DNA of 64,000 nt. It comes from Natrinema sp. CBA1119. Its GTDB lineage: Archaea > Halobacteriota > Halobacteria > Halobacteriales > Natrialbaceae. The notes beneath the pieces are model-generated. The model had not been told where the DNA came from and searched no databases. It saw only the letters and a list, made by a program, of their open reading frames with translations. Location of the stretch: NCBI RefSeq assembly GCF_002572525.1, contig NZ_PDBS01000001.1:1178001-1242000 (forward strand). The letters are read 5' to 3'. The position numbers and the translations under genes are program-made. Shown here in pieces: positions 43,821 to 52,141 of this stretch (positions are counted from its first letter, which is position 1; every line of letters begins with the position of its first letter).

Positions 43821-44252
43821 TCAGGCGAGGTGTCGCGGGAGCAACACCGCGAGCGGCACGTAGATCGCCAACGCGATGACGGCCGTTCCAATGACGCCGA
43901 GCAGGAGGGAGTCGTTGATCAGCCGCCACGCGAACAGCATGATCCCCGCGGGCGGGAGCGCGAGTCCGGCCGCCGTCCGGTGGAAGCTCCGGACTCTGGT
44001 CCCGACAGTCACCGGCTCGAGGTCGTCGGTATCCCGTTCGCGATCCCTCGCCATAACCCCGGGAAGGAACAGGTACGTTCCGATCCCGAGTACGAGCCCG
44101 ACGAACGCACCGAAGACCGGATCATCGACCAGTTCGAGGCCGAGGTACGCGAACACAGCCACGTCGACGACGCCGACGCCAATCCCAAGCAAGGCGGGCG
44201 ACAGCCCTCCCTCGTCGACCGACTCCGCCCCGGCGTCACGTGAACCATTCAT
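43821..44252 (-). CDS. Four-span membrane protein, unknown function
   Basis: A 143-residue protein with hydrophobic segments at about 17-36, 45-64, 88-107 and 115-137, and a charged loop MARDRERDTDDLEPVTVGTRVRS between the second and third. No family motif is recognised. It lies between the aldehyde dehydrogenase and the acidic protein at 44316, both on the same strand but with gaps of about 60-110 bp. Confidence 0.75.
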   Translation of the reverse strand: MNGSRDAGAESVDEGGLSPALLGIGVGVVDVAVFAYLGLELVDDPVFGAFVGLVLGIGTYLFLPGVMARDRERDTDDLEPVTVGTRVRSFHRTAAGLALPPAGIMLFAWRLINDSLLLGVIGTAVIALAIYVPLAVLLPRHLA

Positions 44253-44315
44253 TCGTGTGCCGATCGATTCGCTACAGCCATATTATAGTTCTCTGTCGTT
44301 CCCGCGAGCCGTGAG

Positions 44316-45296
44316 CTACTCGTCGTCCCGTTCGCGGAGTTCCTCGCTGGCCTCGCGCACCTCGCGCATTACGCTCGAGATGCGTTCCTCGGCCTCGAGT
44401 TCGTCCTCGACCGACAGGTCGACGCCCTCCACCTCGAGCAGGAACTTGGCGACCTCCGTCGATTCGTACATGACGTCGTCGAGTTCCTCGGCGGTGAAGA
44501 AGTCGCACATCGCGCCGTAGAGGAAGGTCGCGCCGGCGGTCCGAACCTTGTCCTCGAAGGAAGAGCGGGCCTGGTTGACCGCCTGAGGGGTGTAGGTGTC
44601 GGTCATGAAGGGGATCAGCTCCGGCAGGTTCTCGCCGATCTTGGTCATCTCGACGCCGGTCTCGGTCCGGAAGTCCGAACAGAGGCGGGCGATGGCCCAC
44701 TCGCGGGCGGTGATGTAGGTCCGATCCCGCAGGAACTCGTTGACCCGCTCGTACTGTGCGCCGTCCATCTTTGTGAAGCGGGCGTACTTCCGGACGTCCT
44801 CCGGAACGTCGTGTTCCTGGGGCTCGGGGTCCGGAACGCCCGGCATCGATCCGCCGCCGGTCTCTTCGGGCTCGCTCCCGTGACCGCTCGCATCGTCATC
44901 CCCGGCAGCCGCGTCACCGTCAGGAGCGTCGCCAGCGGGGTCGCCAGTGGCGTCACCGTCTGCAACGTCGCCGTCTGCAGCGTCGCCATCACTCGCCGGA
45001 TCGGTGTCGGTCGGTTCCGCGGGAGTCGTCGAATCGGGGGCAGTATCCGAATCGGAAGCGGCCGCTGACTCGGATGCATCCGAGTTGAGAGCGGCGTCCG
45101 CATCGGAAACAGTGGAGGCTTCGGCGGCATCGGAAGCGGCATCCGCGTCGTCGACATCGTCGTCGCCCTCCGCGTCGGCCGCCGATTCCGCATCGGAAGC
45201 GGCATCCGCGTCGTCGACATCGTCGTCGCCCTCCGCGTCGGCCGCCGATTCCGCATCGGCCTCGAGTCGAGTTGCGTTCGGTCCGTCCTCGTCCAT
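44316..45296 (-). CDS. Conserved haloarchaeal protein with long acidic repeat region
   Basis: A 326-residue protein. The first 165 residues are almost only Ala, Asp, Ser, Glu, Gly and Thr, and include an exact 21-residue tandem duplication (63 bp, see 45127-45252). The C-terminal 160 residues are a folded domain: VRKYARFTKMDGAQYERVNEFL, AREWAIARLCSDFRTETGVEM, PELIPFMTDTYTPQAV, ending in a coiled-coil. I believe this is the DUF5806 family, from memory. The function is unknown; predicted cytosolic. Confidence 0.8.
   Translation of the reverse strand: MDEDGPNATRLEADAESAADAEGDDDVDDADAASDAESAADAEGDDDVDDADAASDAAEASTVSDADAALNSDASESAAASDSDTAPDSTTPAEPTDTDPASDGDAADGDVADGDATGDPAGDAPDGDAAAGDDDASGHGSEPEETGGGSMPGVPDPEPQEHDVPEDVRKYARFTKMDGAQYERVNEFLRDRTYITAREWAIARLCSDFRTETGVEMTKIGENLPELIPFMTDTYTPQAVNQARSSFEDKVRTAGATFLYGAMCDFFTAEELDDVMYESTEVAKFLLEVEGVDLSVEDELEAEERISSVMREVREASEELRERDDE
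45127..45252. repeat. Exact 63-bp tandem repeat in coding sequence
   Basis: Two identical copies, 45127-45189 and 45190-45252, encode the repeated acidic unit (ESAADAEGDDDVDDADAASD). A further partial unit follows. The perfect identity indicates recent slippage, so copy number may vary between strains. Confidence 0.9.
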
Positions 45297-45470
45297 GCCC
45301 GCGTATTACCAGCAATCCGAGATAAGGGTTGTTCTCGAGCGAGTTCGACCGTCGGATGGCGGCAGTACCGCGACATCACTCGAGGCTCGCGGTCGCTACC
45401 GACCGTAAACGGTTCGCGTATGAATGGGAGTTCGACCGGATTTAAGTTCGTGAGGGGTATTCGGTAGTAT

Positions 45471-46607
45471 ATGTCACAGACGCCAGTCGTCGTGAAGGCA
45501 GTACGGACGCCACAGGGGAAAGAAGACGGCGTATACGCCGACGTTCGGAGCGAGGCGCTCTCGGTGCCGCTGATCGACGAGATCCTCGCGGAAACCGGCC
45601 TCTCCGGCGAGGAGATCGACGACCTGATGTGGGGCTGTGCCCAGCAGCGAGGCGAGCAGGACAACAACCTGGCCCGCGTCATCGCCCTGCTTTCCGAACT
45701 CGGCGAGAGCGTCCCGGCGACGACGATCAACCGCTGGTGTGCCTCCTCGATGCAGTCGGTGATCTCTGCCTCCGACGCCGTCGCGGCCGGCAACCGCGAC
45801 GCGATCATCGCCGGCGGCGTCGAGAACATGAGCCGCGTCCCGATGGGCGGCGGCTTCGACGGCATCAACCCCAAGCTAGCCGAACTGTACGATCTCGGCG
45901 ATCTCCAGATGGGGATGACCGCCGAGAAGGTCGCCGAGGAGTACGGCATTAGCCGCGAAGAACAGGACGAGTACGCCGCCCGCAGCCAGCAGCGCGCGGT
46001 CGAAGCCACCGAAGAAGGTCGCTTCGACGACGAGATCGTTCCGATCGAGACCGAAGAGGGCACCGTCGAGGAAGACGAGGGGCTCCGCCCCGGCACCACC
46101 GCCGAAAAGCTCGCCGAGCTGCCGACCGTCTTCAAGGAGGACGGCTCCGTCACGCCCGGCAACGCCTCTCAGATCTCCGACGGCGCGTCCGCCCTGCTCG
46201 TCACGAGCGAGGCCTTCGCCGAGGAACACGACCTCGAGATCATGGCCGAGGTCGGCCAGAACAACGTCGCCGGCGTCGACCCCACCGTCATGGGGATCGG
46301 TCCGGTCCCGGCGACCAAGGGCCTGCTCGAGCGCAACGGCCGAGACATCGACGAGTACGATCTGGTCGAACTCAACGAGGCGTTCGCGAGCCAGTCGCTG
46401 TACTCGCGCGACGAGCTCGGCATCGACCCCGACATCTTCAACGTCAACGGCGGGGCGATCGCGATCGGGCACCCGCTGGGCGCATCGGGTGCCCGCCTGC
46501 CGGTCACGCTGATTAACGAACTCCAGAAGCGCGGCGGCGGTCTCGGGCTGGCGACGCTCTGCGTCGGCTTCGGTCAAGGTGCGGCGATCGAGTTCGACGT
46601 CAACTAA
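45471..46607 (+). CDS. Acetyl-CoA C-acyltransferase (thiolase)
   Basis: A 378-residue thiolase paralogous to the gene at 5474 but without the acidic insertion. Nucleophile Cys lies in INRWCASSMQ, the His in AIGHPLGASG and the second Cys in LCVGFGQG. The latter part reads TVEEDEGLRPGTTAEKLAELP, exactly where 5474 has its insertion. A TATA-like element precedes ATG 45471. The 28-bp end of the gene is duplicated 122 bp downstream. Confidence 0.95.
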   Translation: MSQTPVVVKAVRTPQGKEDGVYADVRSEALSVPLIDEILAETGLSGEEIDDLMWGCAQQRGEQDNNLARVIALLSELGESVPATTINRWCASSMQSVISASDAVAAGNRDAIIAGGVENMSRVPMGGGFDGINPKLAELYDLGDLQMGMTAEKVAEEYGISREEQDEYAARSQQRAVEATEEGRFDDEIVPIETEEGTVEEDEGLRPGTTAEKLAELPTVFKEDGSVTPGNASQISDGASALLVTSEAFAEEHDLEIMAEVGQNNVAGVDPTVMGIGPVPATKGLLERNGRDIDEYDLVELNEAFASQSLYSRDELGIDPDIFNVNGGAIAIGHPLGASGARLPVTLINELQKRGGGLGLATLCVGFGQGAAIEFDVN

Positions 46608-46727
46608 GGCGGTTGGTCTAGGCTTTTTGGCCCAGATTTTGCGAGGAGGGGTGTGAGCGAAGCGAACACCCTCTCCGAGACAAAAGGTGGTCGCGCCAGG
46701 GTGCGGCGATCGAGTTCGACGTCAACT
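46578..46727 (+). repeat. 28-bp direct repeats of the thiolase 3' end around a 94-bp hairpin segment
   Basis: GGTGCGGCGATCGAG... is found at 46578-46605 (last codons of the thiolase) and identically at 46700-46727, followed by TAA in the first and TGA in the second. Between them, 46606-46699 includes a hairpin GGGTGT-GAGCGAAGCGA-ACACCC (46649-46671). The loop is identical to that of the cyclophilin insertion at 35937-35993. Confidence 0.85.
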
Positions 46728-46800
46728 GAGCCTCGCGATCGATCCAATTTTGCGATTCTTTCAAACGGGGGTAGCGACAGCCAGAGGGAACCGTCTATAT

Positions 46801-46928
46801 GCGGTGGCGCGCGCTGGGCCGCGGTGAATGGGAATGAACCGCGGCCTGACGTTGCGCGAGGGATGAGCGAGTGCAACGAGCGAATCGGTTGGGGAGGGTG
46901 TGGCCTCTCCGTGTTGCCACGATAGCAG
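46801..46928. repeat. Dispersed haloarchaeal intergenic repeat, copy B (128 bp)
   Basis: Matches the repeat at 21035-21231 at its start (GCGGTGGCGCGCGCTGG), in the middle (GCGAGGGATGAGCGAGT) and at its end (GGGGAGGGTGTGGC ... GTTGCCACGATAGCAG). In place of copy A's middle insert it has a 9-bp hairpin GGCCGCGGT/ACCGCGGCC at 46817-46846. The 451-bp gap around it (46608-47058) holds no recognised gene. Confidence 0.75.
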
Positions 46929-47058
46929 AACGCTCACTATCGGTGCATCCATTTTGATTCTACTGCAGCGACAACCGCATCTCGAGCCGCCGAGAACGAA
47001 CCGATCACCTCGAGCAAGCAACTAGCGATTTAGGTACCTCGAGCGCGTCCGTAGACGT

Positions 47059-47376
47059 ATGGACCCGCTGCTGGCGGTACTCGTGGGGATCCCGCTCCTG
47101 TGGCACCTCGGGCTCACCGCCGTCGCCTACTACGACGCCGGGCGAGTCGGCCTCGAGCCGCCGAAGAAGTGGGCGGCGATCACGTTCTGTCTCCCGCTCA
47201 TCGGCTTCTTCATCTACCTGTTCGAGCGCAGCGAACTCTCCTACGATCCGGAGAGCGACCCCTATCGGGACCACAACTTCAACGTCCATCCCTCGCGGGC
47301 CGACGACACGCCGCTGCCCTCGCGCGGTGACGATCGACTCTCGCCGGAGAACGGCGAGGAAAAACGCGACGAGTAA
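47059..47376 (+). CDS. Small two-span membrane protein
   Basis: A 105-residue protein: two hydrophobic segments at about 3-23 and 39-55 around YYDAGRVGLEPPKKW, then a charged tail with DPYRDHNFNVHPS. The PPKKWAAITFCLPLIGFFIYLFERS segment is reminiscent of PLD-nuclease N-terminal-like membrane anchors (weak). It is followed 91 bp later by the TraB-like gene. Confidence 0.75.
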   Translation: MDPLLAVLVGIPLLWHLGLTAVAYYDAGRVGLEPPKKWAAITFCLPLIGFFIYLFERSELSYDPESDPYRDHNFNVHPSRADDTPLPSRGDDRLSPENGEEKRDE

Positions 47377-47467
47377 CCGTCGACGGGCGTCCGAGACCGA
47401 CGGGTTCGACGGAATCGGTCCTCGAGCGGTCGTGGATTCAAGCCGCTGGCGGACGAACGAATACGGG

Positions 47468-48226
47468 ATGTCGGACCACGGAACCATCATCCTCGTCCCC
47501 AGCGTTCACTTCTCACTGACGCACCGGCGGCGCGTCCGAGCGGCGATCCGCGAGATGGCCCCCGATCTCGTCGCCGTCGAACTCGACGAGTCCCGTTTCG
47601 AACGTCTCGAGGGCGACACCGGCCCGGATATCGCCGAACTGACCCGCGAGCTGCCGCCGCCGACCGCGGCCGCCTATAGCGCGCTGCGGGCGCTCCAGCG
47701 GTCGGTCGTGCGGTTGTACGGCCTCGATCCCGAGTACACCGACATGGAGGCGGCGATCGAGACGGCCGCCGAGCTCGAGACCGATATCGCGCTCATCGAC
47801 GAACCGATCGACGAAATCATGCGGGCACTCTCCCGACGGCTCGGGCCGCTGACGATCCCGAAAGCGATGCTCCGGATGCAGTCGATGGGGCCCGAGGAGT
47901 ACGCCGATCAACTGGAGGTGCTCTCGCTGCCGTTCGAGGAGATCACGAGCGGCGACGACGTCCAGCCGGCGATCGACCACCTGCGGCGGCTCCTCCCCGA
48001 GGTCGCGACCGTGCTGATCGACCGGCGCGACCGCGCTATGGCGGAGCGACTCCACGCGCTCCGCCGGGAGGGAGACGACGTCATCGCGGTTGTCGGTGCG
48101 GGCCACCACAACGGTATCGAACGACGGCTCGAGGAACTCGAGTCGGCGAGCGCGGACGGCGCGTCGACCGCGACGGTTCCGATCAAAACGCCGGCTCGGT
48201 CGGTGACGCGAATTCCGATTCAGTGA
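47468..48226 (+). CDS. TraB/PrgY-like domain protein
   Basis: A 252-residue protein with the TraB signature: TIILVPSVHFS at the start, VAVELDESRFERL, the helical middle section with ALIDEPIDEIMRAL, and VVGAGHHNGIERRL near the C-terminus, including the conserved His and Glu that suggest a metal-dependent (Tiki-like) hydrolase. Unlike longer members it has no C-terminal membrane segments. ATG 47468 is chosen because the family start MSDHGTIILVPSVH begins there. The role in archaea is not known. Confidence 0.88.
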   Translation: MSDHGTIILVPSVHFSLTHRRRVRAAIREMAPDLVAVELDESRFERLEGDTGPDIAELTRELPPPTAAAYSALRALQRSVVRLYGLDPEYTDMEAAIETAAELETDIALIDEPIDEIMRALSRRLGPLTIPKAMLRMQSMGPEEYADQLEVLSLPFEEITSGDDVQPAIDHLRRLLPEVATVLIDRRDRAMAERLHALRREGDDVIAVVGAGHHNGIERRLEELESASADGASTATVPIKTPARSVTRIPIQ

Positions 48227-48247
48227 GAACGCGGCCGGACGGTCCGG

Positions 48248-49933
48248 TCAGTCGTCGGCCGGCGCGCCGTGGCCGCCCTCGAACGCCGCGTCGGGGACCG
48301 TCCCGTCGTCGTTCCAGCCCCGTTCGTCGTAGTATTCAGCCAGCCCCTGCTCGAAATCCGGAATCTCGTAGGGCAGGGTATCGTCGCCCCGGTCGAAGCC
48401 GCGCTGGTTGTTGAAGTGGCGCTCGAGCGTGACGACCTCGCCGCCGAGCGCGAGCAGTTCCTCGTAGTCGGCGTCGAGCAGCGTCTCGAGGCGCTCGTCG
48501 GTCATGAAGTCCCGGGAGAACTTGCAGAGGACGGCGCTGTCCTTGATCGCGTTGACGTTCTCGAGTTCGACGAGTTTCGGCGGTTTCCCCTCGAGACCCT
48601 CCTTGTCGAAGGCGTCGTCCGCGTCGACGAGCGGGTACTCGTAGGGGTAGAACTCGGCGTACATGTGGTCGGCGCCGCGGTTCGACGTAGCGAAGGCCAG
48701 TCCCTGGCCGTTGAGGGTGCGGCCGTCGTGGGCGGCGAACTCCATGCCCTTGACCGACCAGTTGTCGACGCCCAGTTCGTCGTGAATGCGGTCGACACCC
48801 TCCGCGAGCGTGTCGCCGACGCCCTCGCGGTGGGCGATCTTCTCGACGAGGTCGTGGATGAGGTCGGCGTTGCCGAACTCGTCCTCGCTGGCGAGGTAGG
48901 CCGCGACGGTGTCGCCCGCCGAGATGGTGTCCAGTCCGTAGACGTCGCACAGCTTGTTCGACTTCATGAGGTCGACCACGTCGTCGATTCCAGAGTTCGA
49001 GCCGAAGGCCATCAGCGTCTCGTACTCCGGGCCCTCTGTCTCGAGGCCGGACTCCTCGTCTCGCGTCGGTAGTTTGCACGCGAACGCACACGATGAGCAG
49101 GTGCCCTTCTTGTACTTCTTCTCCTCGACGCGGTCGCCGCTGATCCCGTCGATCCCTTCGAAGGAGAGTTCGGAGAAGTAGTAACTCGGCAGGGCCTCGA
49201 CCATGTTCGCGTACTCCGCGACCGAGGTGGTCCCCTGCGCTTTCATCGGATGCTCGGCCTGGGCGGCCTCACCGTGGATCTCCATCTGGAGCGGCGGGAT
49301 CTCGACCTCGCGGGTCGAGTCGCCGTCGAAGGTGATCGCCTTGACGTTCTTCGCGCCGAGGACGGCACCGAGGCCGCCGCGGCCGAAGGCCCGCTCCTCG
49401 GAGGTCATGATCGAGGCGAAGCGGACCCGATTCTCGCCCGCAGGGCCGATGACCGTCGTGTGCTCCGAGCCGAGGCCGTGTTCGTCCTCGATGTACTCGC
49501 AGGTCTCGGGGACGGTCGCCTCCTCGAGTTCCGGGACTTCCTCGAACTCGACGCCGTCGTCGGTGACGTGGAGAATCACGAGTTCGTCGCTCGCGCCGGT
49601 GATCTCGACGGCGCTGTGGCCCGTTCCGGTGAAGTTCCGCGAGAGGAAGCCACCGGCGTTCGAGGACAACAGGCCGTCGGTCAGCGGCGAAAGGCCGGTT
49701 GCCGACATCCGTCCGGTGAAACTCATCGTCGAGTGTTGCATCGGGCCCGTCGCGAAGTAGAGCCGGTTGTCCGCGCCCAGCGGATCGGCGTCGAACGGGA
49801 TCCGATCGTGTGCGAGTTTCGTTCCGAGCGCACGCCCCCCGATATACGACTCGAGGACGTCATCGATCTCCTCGGTCTCGGCCGTTCGCTCGCCGACGTC
49901 GATCGAACACAGCGGTCCCCGTACGTGTTTCAT
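48248..49933 (-). CDS. Aldehyde:ferredoxin oxidoreductase (tungsten-pterin)
   Basis: A 561-residue AOR-family enzyme. The N-terminal domain contains YIGGRALGTKLAHD and the 4Fe-4S ligands Cys279, Cys282, Cys286 (CSSCAFAC) and Cys470. Pterin-binding DTISAGDT is present, and EERAFGRGGLGAVLGAKNVKAI. It oxidises aldehydes to acids with ferredoxin as electron acceptor, or runs in reverse. It is shorter than the usual 600-620 residues, with a shorter middle part. No small-subunit or MoaD-like partner is adjacent. Confidence 0.94.
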   Translation of the reverse strand: MKHVRGPLCSIDVGERTAETEEIDDVLESYIGGRALGTKLAHDRIPFDADPLGADNRLYFATGPMQHSTMSFTGRMSATGLSPLTDGLLSSNAGGFLSRNFTGTGHSAVEITGASDELVILHVTDDGVEFEEVPELEEATVPETCEYIEDEHGLGSEHTTVIGPAGENRVRFASIMTSEERAFGRGGLGAVLGAKNVKAITFDGDSTREVEIPPLQMEIHGEAAQAEHPMKAQGTTSVAEYANMVEALPSYYFSELSFEGIDGISGDRVEEKKYKKGTCSSCAFACKLPTRDEESGLETEGPEYETLMAFGSNSGIDDVVDLMKSNKLCDVYGLDTISAGDTVAAYLASEDEFGNADLIHDLVEKIAHREGVGDTLAEGVDRIHDELGVDNWSVKGMEFAAHDGRTLNGQGLAFATSNRGADHMYAEFYPYEYPLVDADDAFDKEGLEGKPPKLVELENVNAIKDSAVLCKFSRDFMTDERLETLLDADYEELLALGGEVVTLERHFNNQRGFDRGDDTLPYEIPDFEQGLAEYYDERGWNDDGTVPDAAFEGGHGAPADD

Positions 49934-50257
49934 AGTACCATACTGGTAGGCACGGCCGCAAAACGGTATCGGTTTTTCGGGTCAAAATCAGTTCCTTTCA
50001 GCCGCCGACAGCGGTCAATTCGTCGAATCGGTACAGCGACCGCCGCGGGGTTGCTGACGCTGTGGGGACGTGTGTCGTGGGCCGAGTCCTGGGTGAACCG
50101 CTGTCAGGTGTCGGTCGTCTTCACCGCGATGGCGATCGGCGGCTCACTGGGTGATATCCTGCCCGGCGAGCCCTGACCATTCGGAGCCCACCGCTCTTGG
50201 CGTCCGGACAGGAATCAGCCTCGGGCGTTCCGTGCATCGATCCGTGAGCAATGCGAA
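49934..50257. other. 324-bp intergenic stretch, no gene recognised
   Basis: Between the AOR start and the LysK-like fragment. Short frames there are not acidic and have no motif. It probably contains the AOR promoter near 49950-49980 and degraded DNA. No RNA gene was recognised. Confidence 0.4.
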
Positions 50258-50467
50258 GAGCCACGTCAGTTGCGGAAGACGGGGACATCTGATATGAACG
50301 TCTTCGCGTCAGCCTGGGAGTGTCCGATGGTCACGTACGGGCCCGGCGAATCGACGTTGGATCATGCACCGAACGAACACCTCGAATTGTGCGGATACGA
50401 CCGATCGATAGCGGTACTATGCGACGTGTGTGAGCGACTACTCACAAAGCGTGAGGAGAGTCCGTGA
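50258..50467 (+). pseudogene. C-terminal fragment of an M20 [LysW]-lysine/acetylornithine deacetylase-like protein
   Basis: About 69 residues, with KTGTSDMNVFASAWECPMV, TYGPGESTLDHAPNEH and YDRSIAVLCDVCERLL, match the C-terminal end of LysK/ArgE-type hydrolases, where TYGPGDSxLDHxPxE is conserved (family knowledge). The catalytic N-terminal two-thirds are missing, and no plausible start codon exists upstream. It is taken as a decayed copy. Confidence 0.65.
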
Positions 50468-50519
50468 ACGGACGGCTCTTCCCGACGTAGTGGCTTTTCA
50501 TGGACGGGAGTGAACCCCC

Positions 50520-51416
50520 TCAATCGGAGGTTTGGAGCGTCGGGGATGAGCCGAGTTCGCTCCGGATCCGATCGCGTTTCAGCAACACGAATCCGCCGAG
50601 AATAACGACGTATCCGACTATCGTCGCAATCGTAATACCCTCGGAAAGCAAGACCCAGCCAAAGGGCGCGCTGAACGCGGCGGCCGCATACGCGATGAAG
50701 TTCATTTCGAAGGGACCCAGCTGTTCGAGCAAATAGAAATAGATGAAGTACGCGACCGCGCTCGAGAAGACGGACAAATAGAGCACCATCGCGAGCGCGG
50801 TATCGGTCCAGCGAGCGGAATCGATGGCAACGTCAGGTTGGGCGAACACCGCGACATGGAGGAAGATCGCGCCGAGAAGCATCGACCACGTCTCCATCGT
50901 TATCGCTGGCTGGGTTGCTTCGTACCGCTCTGTGAGAACGCTGCCAAGTGCCATGCTGGCGGCAGCAACGAGAACGAACAGTTGACCGACGACTTCAGTA
51001 GTAAGCAGGTTCGAGGGATCGGGGCGGGAGATGATTAGGACACCGAAAAAGCCGAGAGCGACACCGACCAGCCCTGCGAGGTCAAACTCCTCGCTGGGAA
51101 GGAAAAGCCGTGAAAAGAGAGTGGTGAAAATCGGCATCAACCCGACTAAAATACCCGCAACAGCGCTTGGGACGATAGTTTCGCCGAGAAATAAGAACGC
51201 GTTGTACGCACCGATTATGAGGACACCGCCGATCGTGGCGTTGATCCAGTCCGCACGGGACCGGGGATACCAGTAGTCGACTGCGACAACGATGTATCCA
51301 AGCATGATCAGACTCGCGATGTCGTATCGTACCGCAGCGTACAACACCGGGGGGACCGCGTCCAGTCCAACCTTGATCGCCGGATATGCACCGCCCCACA
51401 GTGCACCGAGGATCAC
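50520..51416 (-). CDS. EamA/DMT family transporter
   Basis: A 298-residue drug/metabolite carrier with ten hydrophobic segments in two EamA repeats (GALWGGAYPAIKVGLD and MALGSVLTERYE). The annotated GTG 51416 cuts off part of the first span. In frame just upstream, ISNHRNAVLFV fits the normal family N-terminus, with the isoleucine codon ATT at 51444-51446 standing where homologs have ATG. The start is thus either GTG 51416 or a lost/changed ATG. Substrate is unknown. Confidence 0.88.
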   Translation of the reverse strand: MILGALWGGAYPAIKVGLDAVPPVLYAAVRYDIASLIMLGYIVVAVDYWYPRSRADWINATIGGVLIIGAYNAFLFLGETIVPSAVAGILVGLMPIFTTLFSRLFLPSEEFDLAGLVGVALGFFGVLIISRPDPSNLLTTEVVGQLFVLVAAASMALGSVLTERYEATQPAITMETWSMLLGAIFLHVAVFAQPDVAIDSARWTDTALAMVLYLSVFSSAVAYFIYFYLLEQLGPFEMNFIAYAAAAFSAPFGWVLLSEGITIATIVGYVVILGGFVLLKRDRIRSELGSSPTLQTSD

Positions 51417-51593
51417 GAAGAGAACGGCGTTTCGGTGATTGCTAATACCAAATGAAGGCCGACTAGAGTGATTATTTCTTCTGTTCTTTCACTATAGAAT
51501 ATTATTTCAAATAGTATCTGGTTAGAACCACTCCAGCGAGGGCTGACGACCATCGAGCAGAACGCTTTTCCGACCAACGGAGCAGCCGCCTGC

Positions 51594-52007
51594 ATGGTCA
51601 GTGCGGAGATTGCGTTCGCGGTCGGAGCGTTGCTGTTGTACGGCGGTTGGGCAGTTGCAGGTGGGATCGCGACGCGATCGCTCTCGCCCGTGAACGCGGT
51701 GTTTCTCTCCTACATCGCGAGTCTCGTGATCGTCGGCGGCTACGTGCTCACGCTCCGCCGCCCGATCGCCGGGACGCGCGTCGACGTCGCGTTCGCCCTC
51801 GTCTCCGGTGCGTTCCTCGCGGCCGCCTCCATCAGCTTCTACGCCGGCCTCGCACGCGGGAACATGGCGATCGTCTCCGCGATCGCCGCGCTCTACTTCG
51901 TGGTCCCGGCGGTCGTCGGCGTCTTCTACTTCGACGCACAACTCAGCGCGACGAACGTGGCCGGGCTGGCGCTCGCAGTCGTTGCCGTCGGGCTCGTCGC
52001 GGCCTGA
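51594..52007 (+). CDS. Small EamA-domain membrane protein
   Basis: A 137-residue protein with a single EamA-type repeat of about five spans: LLYGGWAVAGGIATRSLSPVNAVFLSYI, ASISFYAGLARGNMAIVSAIAALY and NVAGLALAVVAVGLVAA. Single-repeat members are thought to work as dimers. It may be partner to, or an independent relative of, the divergent EamA gene at 50520. Confidence 0.85.
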   Translation: MVSAEIAFAVGALLLYGGWAVAGGIATRSLSPVNAVFLSYIASLVIVGGYVLTLRRPIAGTRVDVAFALVSGAFLAAASISFYAGLARGNMAIVSAIAALYFVVPAVVGVFYFDAQLSATNVAGLALAVVAVGLVAA

Positions 52008-52141
52008 TCTCTCCACTCCCCGCTCGAGTTATCGGAGACCGGCTCGAGCGTGAGCGAGTGGACGAAAACGACCGGCTCGCCGAGCCCCGCAAGCCGAACG
52101 TCGCGCTGGTATCGACTGCGTAACGGAGAATTCGACGGCGA

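Noticed and set aside
48269-50176. Large plus-strand frames opposite the AOR gene
   Set aside because: Shadow of the real minus-strand gene; the AOR cysteine motifs and length are unambiguous.
50030-50176. Frame with SLGDILPGEP near 50100-50176 as a protein fragment
   Set aside because: No family could be recognised in any frame; kept as intergenic.
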